Shown here: positions 1-7,992 of the stretch, one piece after another
How positions within the stretch are numbered: the stretch's first letter is position 1
How the letters are laid out: each line of letters opens with the position of its first letter
Assembly (NCBI RefSeq): GCF_011395035.1
Contig: NZ_CP024768.1
Span: 716,586-780,585, forward strand
Length of the DNA stretch: 64,000 bases
Direction: 5' to 3'
DNA from: Pantoea cypripedii
GTDB taxonomy: Bacteria > Pseudomonadota > Gammaproteobacteria > Enterobacterales > Enterobacteriaceae
Notes under the pieces: model-generated
What the model saw: the letters and a program-made list of their open reading frames with translations, nothing else
What the model was told of the DNA's origin: nothing
Databases searched by the model: none
Position numbers and translations under genes: made by a program

Positions 1-40
1 CGACATGTGCATCAAATAACTTCTGGTATAAGCTTTTCAT
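1..40 (-). CDS. leuC: LeuC, isopropylmalate isomerase large subunit (5' fragment)
   Basis: Only the first 13 codons are inside the window. The minus strand reads MKSLYQKLFDAHV from an ATG at 40, which matches the N-terminus of enterobacterial LeuC (3-isopropylmalate dehydratase large subunit). It starts 4 bp after the leuB stop, so it is the third structural gene of the leuABCD operon. The rest of the gene lies beyond the left edge. The call rests on the short N-terminal match plus operon position. Confidence 0.85.
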   Translation of the reverse strand, partial: MKSLYQKLFDAHV

Positions 41-44
41 TTTT

Positions 45-1136
45 TTATTTTTCCTCGGTGATGAAACGGGCAATGATGCTGCCCATTTCATCGGTGCTCA
101 CGGATTGGCCGTCACCGGCCAAATCACGGGTGCGATGACCCGCTTCCAGCGCGCGGTTGATGGCGCGCTCAATGCTGTCGGCAGCCTCAGCGGCATTCAG
201 GCTATAGCGCAGCAGCAGGGACAACGAGAGGATCTGAGCAACCGGGTTAGCAATGTTCTGACCGGCGATATCTGGCGCGGAACCGCCCGCTGGCTCGTAC
301 AGACCGAAGCCTTCTTCGTTCAGACTGGCTGACGGCAGCATGCCCATGGAACCGGTGATCATGGCGCATTCATCCGACAGGATGTCGCCAAACAGGTTAG
401 AACACAGCAGCACGTCAAACTGTGAGGGATCTTTAATCAGCTGCATGGTGGCGTTGTCGATGTACATATGGCTCAGCTGCACATCCGGGTAATCCTTCGC
501 CACTTCATTGACGATCTCGCGCCACATCACTGAAGTCTGCAACACGTTGGCTTTATCGACCGACGTCACCTTGTTGCGACGTTTGCGCGCAGATTCAAAG
601 GCAATGCGGGCAATACGTTCGATCTCAAAACGGTGATACACCTCGGTGTCGAATGCGCGCTCATGCGGACCGCTGCCTTCGCGGCCTTTTGGCTGACCGA
701 AGTAGATGCCGCCAGTCAGTTCGCGAACACACAGGATGTCGAAACCGCGTGCGGCGATGTCGCTACGTAACGGGCAAAATGTTTCCAGGCCTTTATACAG
801 CGCAGCCGGACGCAGGTTGCTGAACAGTTTGAAGTGTTTACGCAGCGGCAGCAGCGCACCGCGCTCTGGCTGCTGCGCAGGAGGCAGGTGTTCCCATTTC
901 GGGCCGCCAACTGAACCAAACAGGATGGCATCGGCCTGCTCGGCACCCGCAACGGATGCGGGTGGCAGCGGTTCGCCATGACGATCGATAGCGATACCGC
1001 CCACATCATATTCGCTGGTGGTGATACGCATGTCGAAACGCGTGCGAATCGCGTCCAGGACTTTCATGGCCTGCGCCATCACTTCCGGGCCGATTCCGTC
1101 GCCCGGCATGACTGCGATATGAAAAGACTTAGTCAT
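45..1136 (-). CDS. leuB: 3-isopropylmalate dehydrogenase
   Basis: LeuB oxidises and decarboxylates 3-isopropylmalate to 2-ketoisocaproate with NAD+, the third step of leucine synthesis, in the cytoplasm. The 363-residue length equals that of E. coli LeuB. Visible family motifs are DGIGPEV near the N-terminus, the substrate-side LTGGIYFG block around residue 140, the metal-binding Asp stretch SNLFGDILSDE and the NAD-binding GGSAPDIAG block near residue 285. The ATG lies 2 bp past the leuA stop, so translation is probably coupled to leuA. Expression should follow the leuL attenuator upstream. Nothing odd was seen. Confidence 0.97.
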   Translation of the reverse strand: MTKSFHIAVMPGDGIGPEVMAQAMKVLDAIRTRFDMRITTSEYDVGGIAIDRHGEPLPPASVAGAEQADAILFGSVGGPKWEHLPPAQQPERGALLPLRKHFKLFSNLRPAALYKGLETFCPLRSDIAARGFDILCVRELTGGIYFGQPKGREGSGPHERAFDTEVYHRFEIERIARIAFESARKRRNKVTSVDKANVLQTSVMWREIVNEVAKDYPDVQLSHMYIDNATMQLIKDPSQFDVLLCSNLFGDILSDECAMITGSMGMLPSASLNEEGFGLYEPAGGSAPDIAGQNIANPVAQILSLSLLLRYSLNAAEAADSIERAINRALEAGHRTRDLAGDGQSVSTDEMGSIIARFITEEK

Positions 1137-1138
1137 AG

Positions 1139-2701
1139 TTACACCGTTTCCTTCTGTTCTTTAAATTTACGCTGCAATTCTTTTTCCACCTGCTTAGCAC
1201 GCCAGATATTGTTCAGGGCGTTCACCATCGCTTTAGCGGAAGATTCGACGATATCGGTCGCCAGACCCACGCCGTGGAATTTGCGATTGTTGTAGTTCAC
1301 CACGATATCGACCTGACCCAGCGCGTTCTCGCCGTGGCCTTTAGCCGTGAGCTTGTAGTTCACCAGTTCAGCTTCAAAACCGGTGATACGGTTAATCGCC
1401 TGGTAGACGGCATCGACCGGGCCGTTGCCGGTGGCGGCGTCAGCTTTGGTTTCTTCGCCGCAGCCCAGCTGTACTGACGCGGTAGCCGTGACGCTGGAAC
1501 CGGTCTGCACGTTGAATTCTTTCAACTGGAAATGTTCCGGTTCTTCATTCTGTTTGTTGATGAAGGCCAGCGCTTCCAGATCGTAATCAAACACCTGGCC
1601 TTTCTTATCAGCCAGTTTCAGGAACGCGTCGTACAGGGTATCCAGGTTGTAGTCGGTCTCTTTGTAACCCATCTCTTCCATACGGTGTTTCACCGCCGCG
1701 CGACCAGAACGCGAGGTCAGGTTGAGCTGGATTTTGTGCAGGCCGATGGATTCCGGCGTCAGAATTTCGTAGTTTTCGCGGTTTTTCAGCACACCATCCT
1801 GATGGATACCGGAGGAGTGGGCGAAGGCGTTGGAACCGACCACCGCTTTGTTAGCCGGGATCGGCATGTTGCAGATCTGGCTGACAGTCTGGCTGGTACG
1901 GTAGATTTCCTGATGTTTGATATTGGTGTGCACGTTCATGATCTGCTGGCGGGTTTTAATCGCCATGATCACTTCTTCCAGCGCACAGTTACCGGCACGC
2001 TCACCCAGGCCGTTCAGCGTACCTTCAACCTGGCGTGCACCTGCCATCACGGCGGCAATGGCGTTGCCGGTGGCCATACCCAGGTCATCGTGGGTATGCA
2101 CGGACAGGATGGCTTTATCGATATTCGGTACGCGATTCACCAGTTGGCTGATGATGTTGGCGTACTCGTGTGGCAGGGTGTAACCCACGGTATCCGGGAT
2201 ATTGATGGTGGTGGCACCGGCGTTGATCGCGGCTTCCACCATACGGCACAGGTCATCAATCGGCGTGCGGCCACCATCTTCGCAGGAGAACTCTACGTCG
2301 TTGGTGTAGTTGCGGGCGCGTTTGATCATATGCACTGCGCGCTCAATCACCTCGGGCAGCGTGCTACGCAACTTGGTGGCGATGTGCATCGGCGAAGTGG
2401 CGATAAAGGTATGGATACGGAACGCTTCAGCGACGCGCAGGGATTCGTAAGCGGCATCGATATCCTTCTCAACGCAACGTGCCAGTCCGCAGACGCGGCT
2501 GTTTTTGATGGTGCGTGCGATGGTTTGAACCGATTCAAAATCGCCTGGTGAGGAGACCGGGAAACCGACTTCCATCACGTCCACGCCCATACGTTCCAGC
2601 GCCAGGGCGATCTGCAGTTTTTCTTTAACACTCAGGCTGGCCTGTAATGCCTGCTCGCCATCACGCAGAGTGGTATCGAAAATAATAACTTGCTGGCTCA
2701 T
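1139..2701 (-). CDS. leuA: 2-isopropylmalate synthase
   Basis: LeuA condenses acetyl-CoA with 2-ketoisovalerate, the committed and leucine-inhibited step of leucine synthesis. The 520-residue protein starts with the catalytic-barrel motif FDTTLRDGEQ (residues 8-17). It carries the SVHTHDDLG metal-ligand block and SSGIHQDGVLK in the middle, and ends in the roughly 130-residue LeuA allosteric domain. It is the first structural gene after the leuL attenuator, with leuB 2 bp downstream. Length is close to the E. coli enzyme (523 residues). A long antisense reading frame across this gene is a shadow. Confidence 0.97.
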   Translation of the reverse strand: MSQQVIIFDTTLRDGEQALQASLSVKEKLQIALALERMGVDVMEVGFPVSSPGDFESVQTIARTIKNSRVCGLARCVEKDIDAAYESLRVAEAFRIHTFIATSPMHIATKLRSTLPEVIERAVHMIKRARNYTNDVEFSCEDGGRTPIDDLCRMVEAAINAGATTINIPDTVGYTLPHEYANIISQLVNRVPNIDKAILSVHTHDDLGMATGNAIAAVMAGARQVEGTLNGLGERAGNCALEEVIMAIKTRQQIMNVHTNIKHQEIYRTSQTVSQICNMPIPANKAVVGSNAFAHSSGIHQDGVLKNRENYEILTPESIGLHKIQLNLTSRSGRAAVKHRMEEMGYKETDYNLDTLYDAFLKLADKKGQVFDYDLEALAFINKQNEEPEHFQLKEFNVQTGSSVTATASVQLGCGEETKADAATGNGPVDAVYQAINRITGFEAELVNYKLTAKGHGENALGQVDIVVNYNNRKFHGVGLATDIVESSAKAMVNALNNIWRAKQVEKELQRKFKEQKETV

Positions 2702-2744
2702 CGTAATCTTCCTTATGCATTAACTTCGCCGGTGCTACGAGCAT

Positions 2745-2775
2745 AAAAAAACCCGCGCATGGCGCGGGTTTTTTT
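2745..2775 (-). terminator. leu operon attenuator (rho-independent terminator)
   Basis: A 7-bp GC stem, CCCGCGC paired with GCGCGGG around a 3-nt loop, is flanked by A and T runs. On the minus strand it ends in seven consecutive T residues. It sits between leuL and leuA, the position of the leu attenuator in enterics. There, charged leucyl-tRNA levels decide whether the leader forms this terminator or an antiterminator. Confidence 0.9.
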
Positions 2776-2795
2776 AAACTTTCTGCAGGTTCGAA

Positions 2796-2879
2796 TCAGT
2801 TGTCGATTCCGCCCACGAGTCTACCGCGCAATGGGGATGCGTTTAGTAGTAGACCAGGTAGACGGAAAGAACGGGACAT
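2796..2879 (-). CDS. leuL: leu operon leader peptide (27 aa)
   Basis: The minus strand encodes a 27-residue peptide starting MSRSFRLPGLLLNASPLRGR, with an ATG at 2879 and TGA ending at 2796. A run of three CTA leucine codons (residues 10-12) forms the regulatory stall cluster, and Leu-7 is also CTA. The LLLNAS-LRGR core matches the E. coli LeuL core. An upstream ACGAGG serves as ribosome binding site. It lies between a strong promoter and the attenuator hairpin, as expected for transcription attenuation by leucine supply. Too short for ordinary gene callers. Confidence 0.93.
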   Translation of the reverse strand: MSRSFRLPGLLLNASPLRGRLVGGIDN

Positions 2880-2912
2880 GGATCAAACCTCGTAAATTGA
2901 GTGCTGCACATA

Positions 2913-2941
2913 TTGATACTGAGAAAGGCCGACGATGTCAA
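2913..2941 (-). promoter_or_regulatory. leuLABCD promoter
   Basis: On the minus strand a perfect -35 TTGACA (2941-2936) is separated by 17 bp from a -10 TATCAA (2918-2913). This places the transcript start about 25-30 nt before the leuL ATG. It is the only strong sigma-70 match upstream of leuL. Confidence 0.8.
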
Positions 2942-3614
2942 CCATAAGTGAAAGGTTATTTCCCACGGCGGTTAAGGGGGATCTGCTGTGATAATCCGCT
3001 TGTTCAGAGGAAAAACAAATATTAAGGCGTGCAGGGTTATCGGAATCTGGTTAAAAAAAGTTTTAAAAATGAATGTAAATTTTAAGATTATGATTTATAT
3101 GATTTTTTATCTGGTTGTTTCTCTGGTAATAAATCAGCATTCGCACTGTTGTTTAGATGATTCTCATGTGAGAGGTAGTTTTTAAAGATAATCACGCCAG
3201 AAATTAATTGATGGGTAAGATTGTGGGCTGGAACGTTGCAAAATATGCATCATGCATTTCTTATAACTCGCTGTAAATAATCACCAGACCAGCATTATCA
3301 TCTGCCCTTCAGTGCGGACATTAGTTTAATCCTCGCAAGCGATTATCACCCCTTAGAGCCTTTGCGGTTGTCATTAGCACGGCGCGGAGTTGCGGTGTTT
3401 GCCTGCCGGGTTTTCTACGGTTATGGTAATCGACCTACTCTCAAAAGAATGAACTCAAGTAGATTTCCCTGTACCTGGAAGGCGGAAATGAATTCCCTCT
3501 TCTGAGCTTAAACATAAGGTTTTGATCTTAATTGGCGAATATGGGGCAGGATGCAAGTGGCGCGCCGGAAAGCGGTCGTCAGTGGATTCAGTTCCTCAAG
3601 CCTGGAGGCAGAAA
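2942..3614. other. AT-rich intergenic spacer between leu and ilvIH; no leuO
   Basis: About 670 bp separates the divergent leu promoter from ilvI. In E. coli this interval holds the LysR-type regulator gene leuO, but no LysR-type reading frame is present here on either strand. The centre (about 3040-3270) is markedly AT-rich. Small frames exist (for example 2988-3185) but lack ribosome binding sites and recognisable motifs. The ilvIH promoter and probable Lrp-binding region should lie in the right half. I could not assign individual sites. Confidence 0.6.
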
Positions 3615-5339
3615 ATGGAGATGTTGTCAGGAGCCGAAATGGTCGTCCGTTCGTTAATCGATCAGGGCGTTAAACAGGTATTCGGTTATCCGGGCGGAGC
3701 GGTGCTCGATATTTATGACGCTCTGCAAACGGTCGGCGGTATCGACCACGTATTAGTTCGCCATGAACAGGGCGCTGTGCATATGGCTGATGGCCTGGCG
3801 CGTGCGACCGGCGAAGTCGGTGTCGTGCTGGTGACTTCGGGTCCTGGTGCCACCAATGCCATAACCGGTATTGCGACCGCCTATATGGACTCCATTCCGA
3901 TGGTGGTTCTGTCTGGTCAGGTGCCGTCTTCGCTTATCGGCTATGACGCTTTCCAGGAGTGCGACATGGTCGGGATCTCCCGTCCGGTGGTGAAGCACAG
4001 CTTCCTGGTGAAAAGCACCGAAGAGATCCCAACCGTCATCAAAAAAGCCTTCTGGCTGGCAGCCAGTGGCCGTCCGGGACCGGTGGTTATCGATCTGCCG
4101 AAAGATATTCTTAACCCGGCCAATAAACTGCCCTACGTCTGGCCGGAATCGGTCAGCATGCGTTCTTACAACCCGACGATTCAGGGCCACAAAGGACAGA
4201 TTAAGCGCGCGTTGCAGACCCTGCTGGCTGCGCATAATCCGGTGATGTACGTGGGTGGCGGGGCGATTACCTCAGGTTGTGAAGCGGAACTGCTGCAACT
4301 GGCGGAAACGCTGAACATTCCGGTCACCACTTCATTGATGGGGCTGGGCGCATTCCCGGGTACTCACCGTCAGTGCGTCGGGATGCTCGGCATGCACGGC
4401 ACCTATGAAGCCAACATGACCATGCATAACGCCGATCTGATTTTCGGTATCGGCGTGCGCTTCGATGACCGCACCACCAACAATCTGGCGAAGTATTGCC
4501 CGAATGCCACGGTGATGCATATCGACGTTGACCCGACCTCGATTTCCAAAACCGTCGCGGCGGATATTCCGATCGTCGGTGATGCGAAACAAACGCTTTC
4601 GCAAATGCTGGAGTTGCTGGCGCAGACCGACGTGAAGCAGGAGCTCGACAGCCTGCGTGACTGGTGGCAACGCATTGACGGCTGGCGCAGCCGCAAATGC
4701 CTCGAATTTGATCGCACCAGCGACAAAATCAAACCGCAGGCGGTGATCGAAACCATCTGTCGTTTGACCAAAGGCGAGGCTTACGTGACCTCAGACGTCG
4801 GTCAGCACCAGATGTTTGCCGCGCTGTATTATCAGTTTGATAAGCCGCGTCGCTGGATCAACTCCGGTGGCCTCGGCACCATGGGCTTTGGCCTGCCTGC
4901 TGCGCTGGGTGTGAAGATGGCGCTGCCGGAAGAAACCGTTATCTGTGTCACCGGCGACGGCAGTATCCAGATGAACATTCAGGAACTCTCAACCGCGCTG
5001 CAATACGATTTGCCGGTGCTGGTGCTGAACCTGAATAACCGCTTCCTTGGCATGGTGAAGCAGTGGCAGGACATGATCTACTCTGGCCGCCATTCGCAAT
5101 CTTACATGGAATCACTGCCGGACTTCGTGCGTCTCGCTGAGGCTTATGGTCACGTGGGTATCGCGATTCAACATCCGGCTGAGCTGGAAGAGAAACTGAC
5201 GCAGGCGCTGGAGACCCTGGCGAAAGGGCGTCTGGTGTTTGTTGATGTGACCGTGGATGGCAGCGAGCACGTTTACCCGATGCAGATTCGTGGTGGCGGT
5301 ATGGACGAGATGTGGTTGAGCAAAACGGAGAGGACATAA
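3615..5339 (+). CDS. ilvI: Acetolactate synthase III, large (catalytic) subunit
   Basis: IlvI is the thiamine-diphosphate-dependent catalytic subunit of acetohydroxyacid synthase III. It makes acetolactate or acetohydroxybutyrate for valine, leucine and isoleucine synthesis. The ATG at 3615 (MEMLSGAEMV) follows GGAGG at 3604-3608 and gives 574 residues, the E. coli length; the frame is open 31 codons further upstream without support. Glu-51 in VRHEQGAVHMADG is the expected cofactor-activating glutamate. The TPP/Mg motif GDGS...NN lies around residues 447-475. ilvH follows after 2 bp, so the two are co-translated as holoenzyme partners. Confidence 0.97.
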   Translation: MEMLSGAEMVVRSLIDQGVKQVFGYPGGAVLDIYDALQTVGGIDHVLVRHEQGAVHMADGLARATGEVGVVLVTSGPGATNAITGIATAYMDSIPMVVLSGQVPSSLIGYDAFQECDMVGISRPVVKHSFLVKSTEEIPTVIKKAFWLAASGRPGPVVIDLPKDILNPANKLPYVWPESVSMRSYNPTIQGHKGQIKRALQTLLAAHNPVMYVGGGAITSGCEAELLQLAETLNIPVTTSLMGLGAFPGTHRQCVGMLGMHGTYEANMTMHNADLIFGIGVRFDDRTTNNLAKYCPNATVMHIDVDPTSISKTVAADIPIVGDAKQTLSQMLELLAQTDVKQELDSLRDWWQRIDGWRSRKCLEFDRTSDKIKPQAVIETICRLTKGEAYVTSDVGQHQMFAALYYQFDKPRRWINSGGLGTMGFGLPAALGVKMALPEETVICVTGDGSIQMNIQELSTALQYDLPVLVLNLNNRFLGMVKQWQDMIYSGRHSQSYMESLPDFVRLAEAYGHVGIAIQHPAELEEKLTQALETLAKGRLVFVDVTVDGSEHVYPMQIRGGGMDEMWLSKTERT

Positions 5340-5341
5340 TT

Positions 5342-5833
5342 ATGCGTCGCATTTTATCGGTACTGCTGGAGAACGAATCCGGCGCATTGTCCCGCGTGAT
5401 TGGCCTGTTTTCGCAGCGTGGCTACAACATCGAAAGTCTGACGGTTGCCCCGACTGACGATCCCACCCTGTCGCGCATGACGATTCAAACCGTCGGTGAT
5501 GCCAAGGTGCTGGAGCAGATCGAGAAGCAGCTCCACAAGCTGGTGGACGTGTTACGTGTCAGCGAGCTGGGGCAGGGTGCCTACGTTGAACGTGAAATCA
5601 TGCTGGTGAAAATCCAGGCTTCGGGCTATGGCCGCGAAGAAGTGAAGCGTAGTACGGAAATTTTCCGTGGGCAGATCATCGACGTGACGCCGACGCTGTA
5701 CACGGTTCAGCTGGCGGGTACCAGTGACAAACTGGATGCGTTCCTGAACACTGTGCGCGACGTCGCGGAGATCGTGGAAGTGGCGCGTTCTGGTATCGTC
5801 GGCGTGTCTCGCGGCGAGCGCATCATGCGTTAA
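5342..5833 (+). CDS. ilvH: Acetolactate synthase III, regulatory subunit
   Basis: IlvH is the valine-binding small subunit of acetohydroxyacid synthase III. It raises activity and confers feedback inhibition on IlvI. Starting at the ATG at 5342 (MRRILSVLLENESGALSRV) gives 163 residues, identical in length to E. coli IlvH; AGAGGAC upstream is the ribosome binding site. Residues 1-75 form the N-terminal ACT domain with the GALSRVIGLFSQRGYNIESL ligand loop, and the rest is the C-terminal ACT-like domain. It lies 2 bp after ilvI and is followed by a rho-independent terminator. Confidence 0.97.
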   Translation: MRRILSVLLENESGALSRVIGLFSQRGYNIESLTVAPTDDPTLSRMTIQTVGDAKVLEQIEKQLHKLVDVLRVSELGQGAYVEREIMLVKIQASGYGREEVKRSTEIFRGQIIDVTPTLYTVQLAGTSDKLDAFLNTVRDVAEIVEVARSGIVGVSRGERIMR

Positions 5834-5863
5834 TCGCCACTGCCTGGATTGAGTCTCATTGCT

Positions 5864-5890
5864 AACCCGGCGGAATGCCGGGTTTTTTTA
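5864..5890 (+). terminator. ilvIH rho-independent terminator
   Basis: The 8-bp stem AACCCGGC/GCCGGGTT has a GGAAT loop and is followed directly by a T run. It lies 30 bp after the ilvH stop. Confidence 0.9.
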
Positions 5891-6030
5891 TTTTATGCGC
5901 TTGCACACCCCGGCAGATAAAAGCGGTTGCTCAGCGTAGTTTTCTGCGGTTAGATGTTACAAATGTTTTACCCTTAGCTAATCTGCGGACATTTTCGCCA
6001 GTATGGCTAATCAGGAATTAAGGTGTCATC

Positions 6031-7041
6031 GTGAAACTGGATGAAATCGCGCGCCTGGCTGGCGTGTCGCGCACCACGGCCAGCTACGTCATTAATGGCA
6101 AAGCACGGCAATATCGTGTCAGCGACAAAACCGTCGAGAAAGTGATGGCGGTGGTGCGTGAGTACAATTACCACCCGAATGCCGTGGCGGCGGGTTTGCG
6201 CGCCGGACGTACCCGTTCGATTGGTCTGGTGATCCCCGATCTGGAAAATACCAGCTATACGCGTATCGCCAACTATCTGGAACGCCAGGCACGGCAGCGT
6301 GGCTATCAGCTGTTGATCGCCTGCTCGGAAGATCAGCCTGACAATGAAATGCGCTGCATCGAACATTTGTTGCAGCGTCAGGTAGATGCGATCATCGTCT
6401 CCACGTCGCTGCCGCCGGAACATCCGTTTTATCAGCGCTGGATCAACGATCCTCTGCCGATTATCGCGTTGGATCGCGCGCTGGATCGTGAACACTTCAC
6501 CAGCGTGGTCGGTGCCGATCAGGATGATGCCCAGACGCTGGGCGCTGAATTGCGTCAGCTGCCGGTGAAAAATGTCCTGTTTCTCGGTGCGCTGCCGGAG
6601 CTGTCAGTAAGTTTCCTGCGTGAAATGGGCTTCCGTGAAGCCTGGAAGGGCGACGAGCGTCCGATTGATTATATCTACTGCAACAGCTTTGAACGCACGG
6701 CGGCGGCGGCCTTGTTTGAGAAGTATCTGGAAGATCATCCGATGCCGGAAGCGTTGTTCACCACCTCCTTTGGCCTGTTGCAGGGCGTTATGGATGTCAC
6801 GCTGAAACGTGACGGGCGTTTACCGACCGACCTGGCGATTGCCACGTTTGGCGATCATGAGTTACTGGATTTCCTTGAGTGTCCGGTACTGGCGGTGGGA
6901 CAGCGTCATCGTGATGTTGCCGAGCGCGTTCTGGAGCTGGTTTTAGCCTCGCTGGATGAACCGCGAAAACCGAAGCCAGGTTTAACCCGAATTCGCCGTA
7001 ATTTATTCCGTCGTGGTCAATTAAGTCGCCGGACAAAATGA
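6031..7041 (+). CDS. cra: Cra/FruR, catabolite repressor-activator (LacI family)
   Basis: Cra is the LacI/GalR-family regulator that balances glycolysis and gluconeogenesis in response to fructose phosphates. The protein starts MKLDEIARLAGVSRTTASYV, a typical LacI-type helix-turn-helix, followed by the hinge helix and a periplasmic-binding-protein-like effector domain (about residues 60-330). The start is GTG at 6031, as in E. coli cra, with AAGG upstream. The 336 residues compare with 334 in E. coli; divergence is concentrated in the middle of the effector domain. It stands alone between ilvIH and the dcw cluster. Confidence 0.96.
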   Translation: MKLDEIARLAGVSRTTASYVINGKARQYRVSDKTVEKVMAVVREYNYHPNAVAAGLRAGRTRSIGLVIPDLENTSYTRIANYLERQARQRGYQLLIACSEDQPDNEMRCIEHLLQRQVDAIIVSTSLPPEHPFYQRWINDPLPIIALDRALDREHFTSVVGADQDDAQTLGAELRQLPVKNVLFLGALPELSVSFLREMGFREAWKGDERPIDYIYCNSFERTAAAALFEKYLEDHPMPEALFTTSFGLLQGVMDVTLKRDGRLPTDLAIATFGDHELLDFLECPVLAVGQRHRDVAERVLELVLASLDEPRKPKPGLTRIRRNLFRRGQLSRRTK

Positions 7042-7046
7042 ATGAT

Positions 7047-7062
7047 GGGCAGCGTGCTGCCC
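7047..7062 (+). terminator. Hairpin after cra
   Basis: GGGCAGC and GCTGCCC form a 7-bp stem with a 2-nt spacer starting 5 bp after the cra stop. The following AATTTATT is a poor U-tract, so terminator function is likely but not certain. Confidence 0.55.
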
Positions 7063-7440
7063 AATTTATTCATCATGCTTTTAATTTCCCCCGTCACCTT
7101 TCACGTAAAAAAGCGTAAATTCTCGTCGACCTTGCTAACAAATTAAGCGGACTACCTTTTCTTATTTGTTTACATCTTCGGCATCTGCCGGTAGCAGAGC
7201 TGTCGCGATGGTGCTGGGCTTCCTTTAGGAAATCCCCTAAAATGCAGCCGCTGTCGCATAACGCAGGATATTTATCAAAACGCGATAAAGCGCTTTATTT
7301 TTCGCCGTTTTTTATTACGTGAAAATTTTTATTCCATTATTCATCAGGTTAATTTTTATTTTGCCATTCACGACCTTCTTCTCCCCACCGCCAAATAATT
7401 TCACCCGCTGTAAAGAGTGATATTCACTTGTCGTTGCGGC
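7063..7440. other. Gene-free spacer between cra and mraZ
   Basis: Roughly 380 bp, AT-rich in its second half, with no reading frame carrying a ribosome binding site or recognisable motif. It has the position of the long leader region upstream of the mra promoter. I see no further structured element. Confidence 0.5.
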
Positions 7441-7470
7441 TTGACAAGGATTTCATCGGCTCCGTAAACT
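7441..7470 (+). promoter_or_regulatory. Pmra, dcw cluster promoter
   Basis: A perfect -35 TTGACA (7441-7446) and a -10 TAAACT (7465-7470), spaced 18 bp, precede the MraZ repeats and the mraZ start. This should be the main promoter feeding the mraZ-to-ftsW stretch. Confidence 0.75.
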
Positions 7471-7477
7471 CTTTTCG

Positions 7478-7502
7478 TGGTAAAATGTGGGATAAAGTGG
7501 TG
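7478..7502 (+). promoter_or_regulatory. MraZ operator, three 10-bp-phased repeats
   Basis: TGGTA, TGGGA and TGGTG occur with exactly 5 bp between each (TGGTA aaatg TGGGA taaag TGGTG), just downstream of the -10. This is the known arrangement bound by MraZ, which represses its own operon. A weaker fourth unit GGGTA follows in phase at 7508-7512. Confidence 0.8.
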
Positions 7503-7531
7503 AAAAAGGGTATCTGAGGGGTGAGGCTGGC

Positions 7532-7990
7532 ATGTTCCGTGGGGCAACGTTAGTCAATCTCGACAGCAAAGGGCGACTGGCTGTACCAACGCGCTATCGT
7601 GATTTGCTGATCGCAGAGTCTCAGGGTCAAATGGTTTGTACCATTGACCTCCACCAGCCCTGCCTGCTGCTTTATACCCTGCCCGAATGGGAAATCATTG
7701 AGAAAAAGCTGTCTCGCTTATCCAGCATGAACCCTGCCGAGCGTCGCGTGCAGCGACTGCTGCTGGGGCATGCCAGTGAGTGTCAGATGGATAATGCAGG
7801 CCGCCTGCTGCTGGCGAATACCCTTCGTCAGCATGCGAGCCTGACCAAAGAAGTGATGCTGGTTGGACAGTTCAACAAGTTTGAATTGTGGGATGAACAG
7901 ACCTGGTATCAACAAGTTAAGGACGATATTGACGCAGAACAGTCGGCTCAGGAGCCTTTATCTGAGCGGTTGCAGGACTTGTCGCTATAG
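7532..7990 (+). CDS. mraZ: MraZ transcriptional regulator of the dcw cluster
   Basis: MraZ is a DNA-binding protein with two tandem AbrB/MraZ-type folds that represses the dcw operon. The 152 residues match the E. coli length. Each half carries the DxxxR signature (DSKGRLAVPTRYR near residue 11 and DNAGRLLLANTLR near residue 87). A strong GAGGGGTGAGG precedes the ATG. It lies directly downstream of its three-repeat operator, so autorepression is expected. rsmH begins 2 bp after its stop. Confidence 0.96.
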   Translation: MFRGATLVNLDSKGRLAVPTRYRDLLIAESQGQMVCTIDLHQPCLLLYTLPEWEIIEKKLSRLSSMNPAERRVQRLLLGHASECQMDNAGRLLLANTLRQHASLTKEVMLVGQFNKFELWDEQTWYQQVKDDIDAEQSAQEPLSERLQDLSL

Positions 7991-7992
7991 CT

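Noticed and set aside
1532..2551. 339-codon open frame antisense to leuA
   Set aside because: Shadow frame rich in Phe/Val/His arising from leuA codon bias; no promoter or ribosome binding site.
2988..3185. 65-codon small hydrophobic frame in the leu-ilvI spacer
   Set aside because: No Shine-Dalgarno sequence and atypical AT-driven composition. Nothing distinguishes it from chance in AT-rich DNA.
3522..3614. Longer ilvI starting 31 codons upstream
   Set aside because: No homology in the extension; GGAGG correctly precedes the ATG at 3615.
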